From Rhodosorus marinus (lineage: Eukaryota; Rhodophyta; Stylonematophyceae; Stylonematales; Stylonemataceae), in contig JAMWBK010000003.1 in assembly GCA_029953675.1 (NCBI GenBank), forward strand, positions 2,542,001 to 2,606,000: DNA of 64,000 bases, written 5' to 3'. Positions 46,626 through 58,427 of the stretch are shown here, in pieces. Position 1 is the first letter of the stretch. Every line of letters starts with the position of its first letter. The translations under genes were made by a program, and so were the position numbers. The notes beneath the pieces were generated by a model. The model was given only the letters and a program-made list of their open reading frames with translations, had not been told where the DNA came from and searched no databases.

Positions 46626-47504
46626 ACAACCGGAAGGCGAACTAACTGTTTGGAAGATTGTGGATTTAAAAAATAGGGTTTCCAGGCGCTTTTCAAGTGA
46701 GAGAGATATCGTTTAGGGTTTCGTGACCCATAAAAACAAATCTCCTGCAACGATCGGCCCTGTGTCCCAATCTCAACGATAGCGTGTAGTAGTGCAGCTT
46801 TGCCGGGAGCACCCGTACAGTGTTCTTTCTAAACTGTGAATTTCACATATGGAGTTGTGAACGACACAGGCGCACTAAAATGTAAAGCCAATAACGACTG
46901 GTGAAGAGATTCTCGCTTGGCAAAAGAAAGCCCACTTGAAAAGCTTGTCAAGAAGCGTCAATCGCAGGCCTGGTTGCTGTTTTCGGCCGATGAGGGTACG
47001 CTTTGCCAAGTCTACGACAAGCGTTTTTCTAGTTTCATCCCCAAACCTCTGCTTGGATTAGCTTCGCAATAGAACTGGCCTCTTGACACCATTGAGGCAG
47101 TCCCGGCGATTGCAAAGCATAGCCTGAGCCAGATTGTACATTGACTTTCCATGCCTTCTGGTGAAACGTGCAAAAGCTTCAACCCGAAGCGGAGAGCAAA
47201 GACAAGAGGAAGAGGACCCCTATACCTTCCATGGTGGCGGACTCGGTTCCTCTGGTTGTTAGGTCGCTGGCTGATTGCTTTTCCAAAAAGCCCATAGCGC
47301 TCGATGGTAGCAGACTCCAAGTCATGGGTGAGATTGTGGACGCCCGCATCAGATGTAAACCGTTTCGAGCTCTGCCCTGCACTGATTTCCGGTGCTGAAC
47401 GTGGAGTAGCGAGATATTGAATATGAGCAAGTTCTATCAGCAATGGCATCGAGTGGTTTGGGTAGGGGACGGTTCGTTCAGGGCGTATTCTACGAAGAAG
47501 CAGG
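46626..47504. other. Spacer between LtrA copies, itself duplicated sequence
   Basis: The first part (to about 47070) has a counterpart after copy 2 (48908-49335), and the part from about 47280 matches 45000-45225. Shared strings include TTCTTTCTAAACTGTGAA (46826 and 49083 areas) and ATGGTAGCAGACTCCAAGTC (45024 and 47304). Confidence 0.75.
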
Positions 47505-48907
47505 ATGAGGACGCTTATCTCAAAACCTAAACTGTTGGCTGATTGGGGCGAGGAATACGAAGAGCGTGCTGCGGAGTGGTGGGAGTTGTTCCTGGATCTT
47601 GTGTTTGTGGCTGCGGCATCGAACACTGCGGACTCGCTGAAGGAGGATCTTTCCTGGCATGGACTTCTAGCGTTTTTCCTTTTGTTTTCGTTCTTCTATT
47701 CGGGTTGGAGCTTCTACACGTTCCACCAGACTCGATACTATGGCAACTCGATGTACCACCTGGCCCTGTTATACTTTTACATTATCGGGACTGCGGGAAT
47801 GGTGGTCAATAGCGCTGGGTTCGAGTACATGGAGGGGTTCAGCGTGGCGGCGCTTATCCAGAGGATAGTTCTAATATTGATGTACCTGGACGCGTACATC
47901 GCGATTCCCCGAGCTCGGATACAGTGTAGGGCCGAGATCGGAACTCTCGTGGTGAGCTGTGTATGCCTCTTTTCGTCGATCTTTGTCAAGAACAAGACTT
48001 TCTCAATTGGAGTTTGGATCATTTCCGCGTTCTCGGAGAATGTGGCCTATGCTCTGTTCAGCTTTTTTGGCTTTTTCCGTTCCCATCTGGTATGATCCGT
48101 CCAAGAGCTTTAAAAAAGCGACGTTCACGCAGCAATCTTGGGTGCCTGAATTCTCTTGGATCCCTCTGGCAATAGGTACCGCTTAATATTGACCATTGCG
48201 CTGAAAGAATGGGATGCTTGCTTATGGTTATCCTTGGAGAGAGTGTGATTTCCGGTGTAATCAGCGGCCGCAACATTGAACTGAAATCGCATCGACTAGC
48301 GTACTACGTAGCGATGATGCTTACGATTCTCATGGCGTTTTCGTTCGGATTGATCTACTACGCTGTTATCCCTCCTCGTGAACTCCACGCTTACCGCCGG
48401 TCTGTACCACACGGGATAGGTTTCGTCTGGGTGCATTGGGCGCTGCTTTCTTCGCTACTGGCGATGGGAACGGGAGTGAAATTTGTGGTATCATCGTTGA
48501 TTCATGACGAGCAACCATCGATAGAAAGAGGTCAGGTTTATCTCCTCTTCTTCTCCCTCGCGATCTCCATGCTTTGCATTGTTGTGCTTCGGGCGCTGCA
48601 CTTCTGGGGCATTCAGCCAACCGCATCGGACCCTCCGAAGATCAGGAGGATCAAATACTTTTGGTGGGCTGTGGCCAGCGTCTGGTGTATGATCCCAGTG
48701 TCCCTCGGATTATACTTTGGGGAGAGCTCAACTTTGGTACGACCGATGGTTGCCATGGTCGCCACTGTGCCATGTGTCCTTGGCTACGCCATGTTCGAGA
48801 CCGTGCTTACCCACGTACTTGATACCGATGGCTTTGGTAACATAAAACCTGAAGGACTTCAAGTAGACAACACGATTAGGGTCAACTCCTACCACGCGAT
48901 TAAATAG
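47505..48907 (+). CDS. LtrA-family multispan membrane protein, copy 2
   Basis: Two exons, 47505-48089 and 48176-48907 (intron again 86 nt), give 438 residues, one more than copy 1. The first ~170 residues and most of exon 2 differ from copy 1 at only a handful of positions. Differences cluster at the end of exon 1 (SAFSENVAYALFSFFGFFRS against AAISENMFYILHHIGFAHS in copy 1) and in one helix of exon 2 (AVASVWCMIP against AVIIVWFIIP). Both frames are intact, so both copies are probably functional. The family and its unknown role are as for copy 1. Confidence 0.9.
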
Positions 48908-49368
48908 GCAACAGGGAGGCGAAACCTCATGTCGTAGAATCTAGACCCGAGAATAGGGTTTTCAGGTTCTTCAAATGTGTGAGTTTCCTAGATCCTGTGC
49001 TTGACTACAGGGGGTCGAGTCTTGTGTCCCCTCCCACCCATAGCATCTCGTAGCGCGGCTTATCCAGTGAGCTCCCTAAATTGTTCTTTCTAAACTGTGA
49101 ACTTTATCTGACAGCCAACACGACACGGGCGCAAGAAAACACTAAAAGACAATATAAACCGTGGACAGATTCTCTATCCGTGAAAGGAAAGCCCTCCCAG
49201 GAAAAAAATGTCAAGGAGCGTCAAACGCATGCCTGGCTACCGTTTTAGGCCAAAGAGGGTACGCTTGAAAAGTCTACAAACAGCTAATATTGCGTTTCAT
49301 CCACAGCCTCTGCTCAGATTTTGCTTCGGAACAAGTACTACTACTCATTTTTCTGCGAGTTGTTCAAT

Positions 49369-49432
49369 CTAAGGAAACCGGATCTCAATACCATCCGGAT
49401 GCTTTGGTGGTGGGGGAGCCGGTTCCTCAGGT

Positions 49433-49467
<35 letters not shown>

Positions 49468-51044
49468 TTCAAGTTCAGCAATATCGTCAACTTCTTCAAC
49501 AAATTCGATGGGCTCTTCGTAGTCCCAAGTTAATGGATGTCCAATGATTTGCTGTAAACGCACAGAACCATATCTCTTTCAGTTTAGACTGCCTAGAATC
49601 CCTTTGCTGCCTTTGGGCTGAAAGCTTACCTCGCAACTCCCATGAATGGTTTCGGCGTAAGCTGCAAGCGGCAAGCTGAAGCTTTTGTCAGTGAACGGGT
49701 CCTCGATCATATGAGCAATTTCCTCAATGGCAAAGAGGGCCCAGGTGATCATCGCCACACCAAGAATGGTCTTCAAGCCCTGGCTATCTACCAGGATGAA
49801 CGGCAGGGTCATGGCATACAGCGAAAGGAAGCGCGATGTGTGCCTTGAGTACGCAAGCGGCACTGGAGTCTTGACAATTCGCTCACAGGCGCCCATGACG
49901 TCCATCAGAGTAGTCACATCCCCCTCCATTGAAAGCCGGACAGCAGCAGCCGGGAGCTCGCCTGCAAAGGACGATTTAAAGATATGTTTGTTCGTTAGTT
50001 GGACGTATCCCCTCCCCCGTTCGCCAACATTTTGGTTGTACGGTGAGTGTTCACAAACGGTCAACGGTCCCACAGTATAAGGTCGTTACTTAGCTGCTCA
50101 CCTTTAGGTCCAATGTCCTTTATCTCGTCGCGAATCCTGGAGGCAATTCTGTAAGGCACGTTTCCGCCTTTGGATATTAAATCATAGTCCTCCTCCCTTA
50201 GTTTAATAGGCATTTCGTCCATTCGAACTTTACCTGAACGTGTTATAACAAGAAAACACAACTCAGAAAACTCAGGCTCTGTTGCCAACTGACTGACGCG
50301 ATTGGAGGATGTAAACTCCTCACCCTGAAGATGTTGGCCCAAAAGGTAGGAAAAGGCGGCAGTGAGTGAGACCACAGCCCTGGGATTTTCCATATTCGCT
50401 ACAGCAAATGACGCAAGATTGCGGCAACGATTGATCAGGGTTCCCCAGAGTTTTCTTCCTTCCCAGAATCGGTCGTACGAGCTTTTGGTTCTGAACAAGA
50501 GCAGCAGAGAAGCAGGTACGCCCAGAATCTTATGTGGAGTCTCCGACAAATGAAAAATCTGCCAGGGTTATCGTTGAACGTAAAAGCGCGATTAGTTTCT
50601 TGCACTCAACGGGTGCAAAACTTTTTTTCTCGTCAAATCGTAAGGAACTCTCACCGAAAAATCCTTATTCACTTCATTTACCAATGCGATGACCACGCAA
50701 GTGCAAATAGTAAAGAACACGTGCGATCTAAGGTTGGAACAGTACACTCTCAGATATCAGAACACGAAGACACCCCAGTGAGCACCTTCACGCAAAAAAA
50801 CCAGAAATACTTACTGAATACGCCTAATGACAAGAGATCTCGAAAAGTTATTGAGATTCCGCGCCCAATCCGAAGACTTGTACCTCTCCGGCCGCGCAAT
50901 GCCAGCCAGAAAATCCAACTTCGGCACTTCCGGCTTATCCTGCTGTGGGGTAGTCACCATCGTAACAACCCGAACTCTCCTGCAACTGCTTCCCGGTGTT
51001 CGGGCCGACCTCACAGGCTTGACCGGATTAACAACGAAGCCCAT
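49369..51044 (-). CDS. Plastid bestrophin-type anion channel A (acidic tail)
   Basis: Six exons, 51044-50815, 50727-50655, 50558-50324, 50233-50102, 49961-49630 and 49551-49369, give 394 residues. The leader MGFVVNPVKPVRSARTPGSS is basic with early Phe. The body follows the bestrophin/RFP-TM family: RYKSSDWARNLNNFSRSLVI, then LLLLFRTKSSYDRFWEGRKL, HLQGKVRMDEMP, ERIVKTPVPLAYSRHTSRFL and an AIEEIAHMIEDPF segment. Plant VCCN1 and algal BST proteins of this type conduct Cl- or HCO3- across thylakoids, so a role in proton-motive-force balance or carbon supply is likely. Exon 6 adds a 60-residue tail with about 13 consecutive Glu and PAPPPPK. An earlier ATG at 51086 is possible. Confidence 0.92.
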
Positions 51045-52441
51045 CGCCTTACCACCCCAGGAAACTACACCGTCACGGCAATCCATACTTCAGTCAAAAC
51101 AAGTCAAACCCACATCACCCAACCCCACCCCCAAACCCCCCTCTCACCTCACACCGATAACAGGCACACCCAAAATCAAACCACCCTCATCCAAATCAAC
51201 ATCCTCACTACTCACAGACACACAACCCAAGACCACACCTCCCTCACTCTGCCCACACGACACTCGATCCAAGCCCTCCGCCCCTCCTCCCAACAAATTC
51301 TCCCTCCCTCCTCCAAAAAACAATTACCCCCACCACCCCATCTTCTCTCCATTCACACACCCACCCCATCCCCATCCTTCCCCCCCCCCCAACTTCTTCG
51401 TTTGTATTGTCCCATTGCAAAAAAATAAACTTTGATCTAAAAAACAAACAAAAAACAAACAAAAAACCGCCACCCCCCTCCTTTTTCAAGTATCAAAACA
51501 AAAACCCGGTCAGTTCCTCTTCTCTCTCCTTCTCTCCCCAAAAATAGGAATCTCTACATTCTAAATCTTGTGATCGCAATTAGTTAATAAATTTTATGCG
51601 ATCCTTCGGAGTCCCATTCTCACCCCCCTCCCCACCTCGCCTCCCCATCCCCCCGGGCGATCTGTTTTGAAATCCTGCGATCCATTTGTTGTTTTTTTTG
51701 ATTCATTCGCAATTTGGAATATCCGGACATACATTTTTAACGTGTTTTTTTTTTTTGGTTTGTCGGAAGGGGTGGGGCGGGGGTCGGTAGGAAAGGAAAA
51801 CGGGGGTTAAGAGTGTGGAGTGTTGTTTTCTAGTTGAAATTGTGAAAGACTAGGGTTTCGGATTGGGATTTGCTGGCATTAAACATCATCTATGGGGCGG
51901 ACGGGATTGGTTGGGTTGTTTGGGGTGCCGGTGGGGGTTGGGGGAGGCGGGGAAAGCGGCACCACGGCGTCGTGCACTTCACAGAGCTATTTTTTCGAGG
52001 TTTGACATACTATCCCCAGTGTTTTTTTTTCTCCCGTCGGGTTCAGTGTGGCGTGGATGACTAGTCCCTCCGTGTCTGGATGGAAAAGGATAGATTGGTG
52101 CGATTGAGAGAGATGCTCTCTCGTTGTTGGTTTTTTTTTTTCCAGTCTGAATTAGCAACTTTATCTGAAACGGACATAGACGAGGGAACAATAACAAATC
52201 AACTAGCGGGAATTTTCCATACTTGATCGTCCCCTGAAAATAGGTCCCCAAGGACGGGACCTCAATTGCAAACCGGCTATCGTCTATACTAGAGAGAGAG
52301 TGCGCGCCTTCTGTGTGTTTTCAAAGCCCGGAATAGTTGTGCTTTGCGCTTTTCGTCCTCTTCAACCGATCGATCACATTTGCTTCAAAGAAGGTAGTGC
52401 TCCCAAAAGACCAGTTTTAGAGGATCAAAGGTAGTCGGACA
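51045..52441. other. Spacer between bestrophin genes
   Basis: From 51080 to about 51440 the plus strand is almost free of G (C/A-rich); it is the 5' flank of bestrophin A. Beyond this are homopolymer T and C runs. No gene seen. Confidence 0.55.
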
Positions 52442-53916
52442 TCACTCAGTTAATTTGTGTCCAACCAGTTCCTAATGCACATGATACGATCGATAAGTTG
52501 ACAATCCGAGATAATTTGTTTTTTGTTCTTCCCCTGATGCGTTACCTCGAGACTCCCATGGATGGTTATTGCGTAATCTCTGAGCGGCAAGCTTACGCTC
52601 TTGGGTGTGAAAGGATCTTCAATCATATGACCGATTTCCTCAATACCGAAAAGTGCCCAAGTGATCATGAGCACACTTAAAACTACCATCAGCCCCTCTT
52701 TGTCCACCAGGATCAACGGCAGGGTGAACGCGTAGACTGAAAGGAATCGCGATGTGTGTCTGGAGTACGCAAGAGGAACTGGTGTCTTAACAATTCGCTC
52801 ACATGCACCCATAACGTCGATCAGGGTTGTAACATCCTCTTCCATCGACACACGAACCGCAGAGGCAGGGAACTCGCCTTTGGTGACAAGACAAAAAACA
52901 GCAATGTTTTGGTTAGTCCCGTTGGCCAGAGACTTTTACATGTTGAAATCGATATCTTGTGATTCGCTTGCTCTGGAAAGTACCATTATTTCCAACGCCC
53001 CTGATCTCCTCTCGAATCATCGCCGCGACCCGGTAAGGCACATTTCCACCCTTGCCGATTTCTCGGAGTTCGTCATCCTGCAGCTTAATGGGCATTGTAG
53101 ACATACGAACCTCACCTACGCGAGTTAGTATTGCGGAAACGCTCAGATGTCCTTCCTTTCGATTCATTGAAATGGGTTGACTAGTGCAAGTCCTTACCCT
53201 GAAGATGTTGGCCCAAAAGGTAGGCAAAAGCTGCGACCAGGGGAACAACACGAGTGGGGTCCTCCATATTCGTCACAGCGAGAGACGCGAGATTGCGGCA
53301 TCTGTTGATGAGCGTTCCCCAGAGTTTTCTTCCCTCCCAGAATCGGTCGTAAGCGGAGTTGGTACGGAAGACAAGCAACAGAGAGGCAGCTGTACCGAGG
53401 AGCATGTGCGGCAGGGTCGACAAATGGAACAGCTACGTGACAAACAGGGCATCGAGCAACCTCTTTTCAGATGAATCCAATGGACTCCTTGAGACTATAC
53501 GGACACTTACCACGAAGTCTTGGTTAACTTCATGAGCCAATCCCACGGCAGCGGCCATAAAAATGTTCCAAAGCAAATGCGATCTGCAGAACGGAAGAAG
53601 CGCGACCAAAACTCAGACTCTGCAAGGACAAACGTGCACCTTCAAGGCCGCGATCGTGAACGACTTACTGAATACGCCTCAAAACGGACGATCTCGGCAG
53701 ATTGGTGAGGTTACGCGCCCAATCCGAAGAAGTATACCGTTCCGGTCTCGCAATTCCGGCCTTCAAGTTCGACAGATCGGGGGGGCCCTGTGGCGCAGTT
53801 GGAGTACTGACTCTCGTCAGAACACGATACCTGGTACAACTCTTTCCGGTCGCCGGCGACGCCCTCACAGGCTTAACAGCCGGGTTGACAAAACCCAATC
53901 CTTCAAAAGAATACAT
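52442..53916 (-). CDS. Plastid bestrophin-type anion channel B (short tail)
   Basis: Six exons, 53916-53669, 53583-53511, 53432-53198, 53115-52984, 52877-52546 and 52471-52442, give 349 residues. Exons 2-5 have exactly the lengths of bestrophin A (73, 235, 132, 332) and all five introns are in the same place and phase. The leader is MYSFEGLGFVNPAVKPVRAS. The channel motifs are LLLVFRTNSAYDRFWEGRKL, HLQGEVRMSTMP and ERIVKTPVPLAYSRHTSRFL. The last exon encodes only ELVGHKLTE, the counterpart of QIIGHPLTWDYE in A, then stops, so the acidic tail is absent. If the last intron (52545-52472) is retained the frame stays open to the stop at 52450 and a different 36-residue end results. Confidence 0.9.
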
Positions 53917-56900
53917 TTCTAAACTCTCCCAACAAACAACAAACAAGAAAAACCAACCCAAGATCGTCAAAATACGACAAGATACCCAGCCAACACTCTT
54001 CCCTCCTTAACTCTACCCGAAATCCCTCCGAAATACGATTATGTATGACATCCAAACCATCTAAAAGTCCTAACGCCCCTACACCCACCCCCACCCCCCC
54101 CCCAACCAAGTCAAAACTCCAAAACAGAGGCTTTACCCCTACTAGAGATTTTAAGATTGTAATCACAAAAGGCCAGGCCCAACGCGCAACCATGGCCAAC
54201 AATCCACAACACAAACATTGCACTTCCAGCGCACTCGACTTTCAAAAACGTCCTCGAAATCCGAGATTTTCCAGAATGGAAATCGCTCAGGAAACCCGAA
54301 ACCAACAAATTAGGGTTTTCGTCTGCTGCTTAGGGGGTTTCGATTGGTGGGGAGAGGGGGGGGAGGGATGAGAAAAGGAAATGGGAGAGAGATGACTACA
54401 TCCAGCAGTAGATGGAGATAAATTCCAGATTTCGAGAATATCCGATTCATTTCATGATTGGCTAGATGATACTAGAAAGAATATGATTGGAGAAAGCGTT
54501 TCATTCGTTTGTGTTTGGTTTGTTCTGATTGGTTGGTATTTTTTTTTCGAACGGAGTTGGGAGAGGGTTTTTAAATATTAGGGTTGCGGCGGTCGTAGAT
54601 AAAGGGATACGGGTTGCTAGTTTGGGAATCGGGGAGATTTTGCTTTTTTTGGGTTGTTGGGGGGTGGGTAGGTTTCGGGCAGGTTCTTTGCTTTCTGGGT
54701 AAAAATGGCCTGGTGCTGGTTGACAACCCCGTGGCTGGATGCGATTATTGAGCTTGCCGCGGGCAATGGAGGCTGCCGCAGTTGTCACCCGCATACGCAT
54801 CAAATGAATGCTCGGGACGTAGACCGATTTTGGCCGATCTTGGATCTATCTAGTATCAGCTCCTATCCTAGCCCTGTACGAACGCGAATTGTCCAGGATC
54901 TTCGATCTACTCGATGATGCTTTGGCCCTTCAGCAAATTGCTGAACCTGCTTCCGTGGGCTCGTGCTGCTTTAACATATAGGATGACTGGCCTGTGCAAA
55001 CGACTATCCTTCGTCTGGATCAAAACCCTAGTGTAAATGTTGCACTGCGCTAGCCACCTTCCACCTCCCGATCCTAGAGGGTGAGATCTTGTCACGCTGG
55101 GTTTCACAGGATCGTTCTTCAGATCTAAGAGTTTGGAAGCGTGTATCCCGTAAGGCATCGTCACTGCCTCTCCACAGCTCCAAAGGAACACGCTCGAGCC
55201 GTTCACTTCCCAGCATCGTACACCCTTTTTTGAATACATTTTCAGCCATCTCGCTCCGTTAAACTGTAGTGCTTTAAAATATTTCACAATTAAACAACAA
55301 ATGACGAATCAATATACGACAAATTGACCCATCGGCAGAAAACGTATAATCTGACTTGTCTAACCGCATAAAGGGCGCCAATCATCGTTGGAAATCGAAA
55401 ATGACGGTTTTTGGAGCGGAAACGCTCCAAAAATAACCAATCATAACTTGGAAACGTTAGCAATCACCTAATAACAAACCAATCATCACGTGAAAATCCT
55501 TAAAATCATTATCTAATCAGGATGTTTCCAACGTCGGTTGAAGGCCACGAATTCATTCTCATCCGTTTGAAATCTCTTCAAAATTAAAACATTTTGTCGT
55601 CGAAGTTTGCCCAGCATGCCCCGCACCCCCTTCATCCGCTAAAGAGATTAGGACGCCTCATCGTTCTGTTGTCGAAAACGATTAAAACGTCATATCAGTC
55701 AAATTACACTACTAATTTTATAATCAAGAAGAATGTTTCGGCTTTATCAATCATTATATGTGCATCAATCATTATTGGCGTGTAGGAGAATAAGTAATTT
55801 TGTACCGTGAGAATACATCTTAATAGGAAGATACTGATGGGCGGTTTTTGGTGGATTGGTGTTAGGACTCGCTCGCTGGGATGCTCTGTGGAGGAAGGGA
55901 GCCGCTTGAGGATGAAATACTAGATTCCCCAACAGAAGCCCTCTCCTCAGATTGTTTCTGTGTTCACTTCGCTGTTAGTAGCGTTTCGGACCCTACGTCT
56001 GAAGAGATTGTGGCTACTTACGGCTTAGGGGCCGACTTCTCGTTTCCCTGATAATGGCTTTATCGCACGCGCACAAATGCTGTGGGTTGATATGACGCGG
56101 TGAACGCCCCTGTGCCGTCGGTAAGAGCTTGAGGTCTTCTGACAACAGTTGCGGAGCGAAATTTAAACACCGGACGAAGATAAGTGCTAGGAACACGCGT
56201 ACCGGTGGGACGCTCATGGAAAGATTCCATTGGCGGTGTAGCAACCATAGGATTCGCGGATGCAGATAAAATCCTTTGTTGGATATTGCAGACGCCTGCT
56301 CTCATTCAGTTATTCTGTAGACAACACTCTCTATTTGTACATTTGCACGATTGACCCTTGGTCGTTCCAAGTCCTGTCCATAGGTTCCTTTTTTTTTCTC
56401 GTATATCAGTTTCAAGTTTGAACTTCCGAACTCTTCTAGACCCAGTTACATTGTGGTTGTGGGTATTATGACTTGCTCTCACAGTCAAGCCTCCACCTAC
56501 GGAAAAGCACATGCTAATCGAGCCACTGCAGTAGATAAAGCGTGTACCAACTTGGGGTTGTCCCGGACATTCTCGGGGCCCTCAGGACGTCGCCTTCGCA
56601 AGTATTGGACTCTTCGTTGCAACAATTGATTGACCGAACAACATCTTCGGCTAATGATTTTCAGTCCTAAAATCCGATATGTGGTAACAGCCGGTGACAC
56701 TTTCTCCTGGAATCATAGCTCAGAGGTGGTGGAATAGTTCAATTTTTACGGGGAGGGTAGCGGCAGGTGGTGGAATAGTTCAATTTTTACGGGGAGGGTA
56801 ACTGGCCAATTGCCACATACTTGCTCCAGATATTGGCTCGGATGAGGTAGGCAAAGCTCTGGCGGAGTTGTTCGTTCAGTTTGAGGCGCTTTGTTGAGGT

Positions 56901-57121
56901 ATATCAGTGCAGCAGTCCCTCTCTGAGAGCGAGGTTACGGAGACTACCCCGAAAAGGAATTCGGGGTTGCACGCCAAGAGCTTCGGAAGTGCGGGCTAGG
57001 CCGGGCAAAAGGCTCGCTTGCACGTTCTTGCATACCCAAGATCTGAGGGTCTGCGTACAGGACCTCGAAGCTGCTCTCAGGATTGTTGTTGTCAATCCTT
57101 GTATTGCCAACCCAAATAGCT
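53917..57121. other. Gene-poor stretch with bestrophin B 5' flank
   Basis: 53920-54110 is C/A-rich on the plus strand (C runs at 54084-54108). A 126-codon minus frame at 54907-55287 starts at GTG and reads FNGARWLKMYSKKGVRCWEV...; it looks protein-like but matches nothing I know. A 36-nt direct repeat is at 56724-56800. Otherwise no gene is seen. Confidence 0.45.
56724..56800. repeat. 36-nt direct repeat, two copies
   Basis: Units 56724-56759 and 56765-56800 are identical, starting AGGTGGTGGAATAGTTCAAT, and are separated by GCGGC. It is about 320 bases before the PPCS start. Confidence 0.95.
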
Positions 57122-58427
57122 ATGTCTGATTCTCCGAGGACTGAGATTGAAGAGAAAGTGAAAGCTTTTCTGGACTTCAATTCTCAATTTTCTGGGCGGA
57201 GGACGGTGATCATCACTTCCGGAGGTGACCACTATTGCCGCTCTTACAATACCTTGTTGATGATCGTGTGTTGACTCTCGCAGTTCTTGTTTGGATGCAT
57301 TCTTCGGAGTAGGGACAACTGCGCCGTTGGAGAGGAATACGGTTAGGTTCATAGACAACCTTTCCACTGGTAATCGAGGCGCGTCATCCGCAGAATCCTT
57401 TTTGAGAGTTGAGCGAGGGGACGTGAGCTACTCAGTGATTTTTCTGCACCGAAAAAGCTCCGCTCTGCCCTTTATGAGACACTTTGCGGTTCTGTCCGGC
57501 TCCTCCGGTGCCAGTTTTCTGGATTTTGACGAATCTAGTGGCGTGATACAAGGTCCGTTCCACCGTATATCCTCCCAAATGTATGCGTTGTGCTCGTCCT
57601 GCTACCATAGGTCTGAAGTTCTGGAACACTTGTTACCCTTGCGACACCCTAGTCGTTTCAGACGAAAACTTGAAGAGCGCTCTTCGGGACCGAAAAAGGG
57701 TAGGGGCTCTAAATCTGAGACTTTCATCGTTTTGTGCTTTGGGACTGAGGAAGGCGGCTTTTGTGAATGCTTGGGATTCCTTCAGGCGGAGAGTGAACGT
57801 CGGCTGCTTGAGATTTCTTTTGAGAGCGTGGAGGACTATGAGATAGTCGTTTCCTCTTCATGTCAAGCAGCTTCATCCCTCGGCAATGAGTTGATGTTTT
57901 TCAGTGCAGCTGCCGTTTCTGATTTTTACGTCCCCAGTGACAGCATGGCAGAGCACAAGATTCAAACCAGCGGGGGTGGTATGAAGATGAACCTCCATCC
58001 GGTAGGTTTCCACTGAACACCATATGCTTGACGCAGCAGTATTTTTCACGTTTGCGCATACCGTACTTGTCTCCAAAGTGTTTTCGCTTACGATTGAGAA
58101 CCTGAACGTTCACAGGTTCCGAAATTCGTCGGAAAAGTGCGCAAAGGCTGGGCTACTGAAGCTTACGTGGCATCCTTTAAACTGGAAACTGACGTGTCCC
58201 TACTAGAGCAGAAGTCGAAAAACTCGCTTTCGAGCAATGAGGTCCATGTCGTGATAGGGAATACCCTCAAGGACAGGTATGAAAAAGTGACGCTGTTCAC
58301 TTTGCAGGGAATTGGGGTGATTGAGAAGCAAGGGGTCTCGCCCATTAAGCAAGGGGTCTCGCCCATTGAGCAAGAATTAGTCAGTTGGCTGGTAGATGCC
58401 CATACCAAGCATATTGAAAGCTCGTGA
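57122..58427 (+). CDS. PPCS: Phosphopantothenate-cysteine ligase
   Basis: Three exons, 57122-57224, 57313-58001 and 58116-58427, give 367 residues (human about 311). The first join G|GG makes [20 protein letters not shown], followed by [20 protein letters not shown], the family signature (VTSGGT...VRFLDNFSSGRRGA). Later come [27 protein letters not shown] and, across the splice, [21 protein letters not shown] with SFKLETD. All match eukaryotic PPCS. The enzyme joins cysteine to 4'-phosphopantothenate in CoA synthesis. Extra length lies mid-protein (about 57600-57780) and near the C-terminus, where the segment KQGVSPI occurs twice. Introns are 88 and 114 nt. Confidence 0.93.
58326..58367 (+). 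repeat. In-frame 21-nt tandem duplication in PPCS
   Basis: Two identical 21-nt units (58326-58346 and 58347-58367) encode KQGVSPI twice near the C-terminus. Identity at every base points to a recent duplication. Confidence 0.95.

Larger units (their letters stand above)
44990..49335. repeat. Tandem segmental duplication, unit about 2.28 kb
   Basis: Copy 1 runs from about 45000 to 47070, copy 2 from about 47280 to 49335. The offset is 2279-2282 through the genes and about 2265 at the right end. Coding parts are nearly identical, while intron and spacers have diverged by substitutions and small indels. The boundaries are approximate because similarity fades at both ends. Confidence 0.85.

Noticed and set aside
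47012-47626. 204-codon minus frame over the start of LtrA copy 2
   Set aside because: Antisense shadow of the LtrA exon and its duplicated 5' flank.
50532-51435. 298- and 202-codon plus frames
   Set aside because: Antisense to bestrophin A exons and to its G-free 5' flank; the composition is low-complexity Thr/Pro/His.
54907-55287. 126-codon minus frame as a gene
   Set aside because: Starts at GTG, no family and no splice partners found; left as intergenic with a note.
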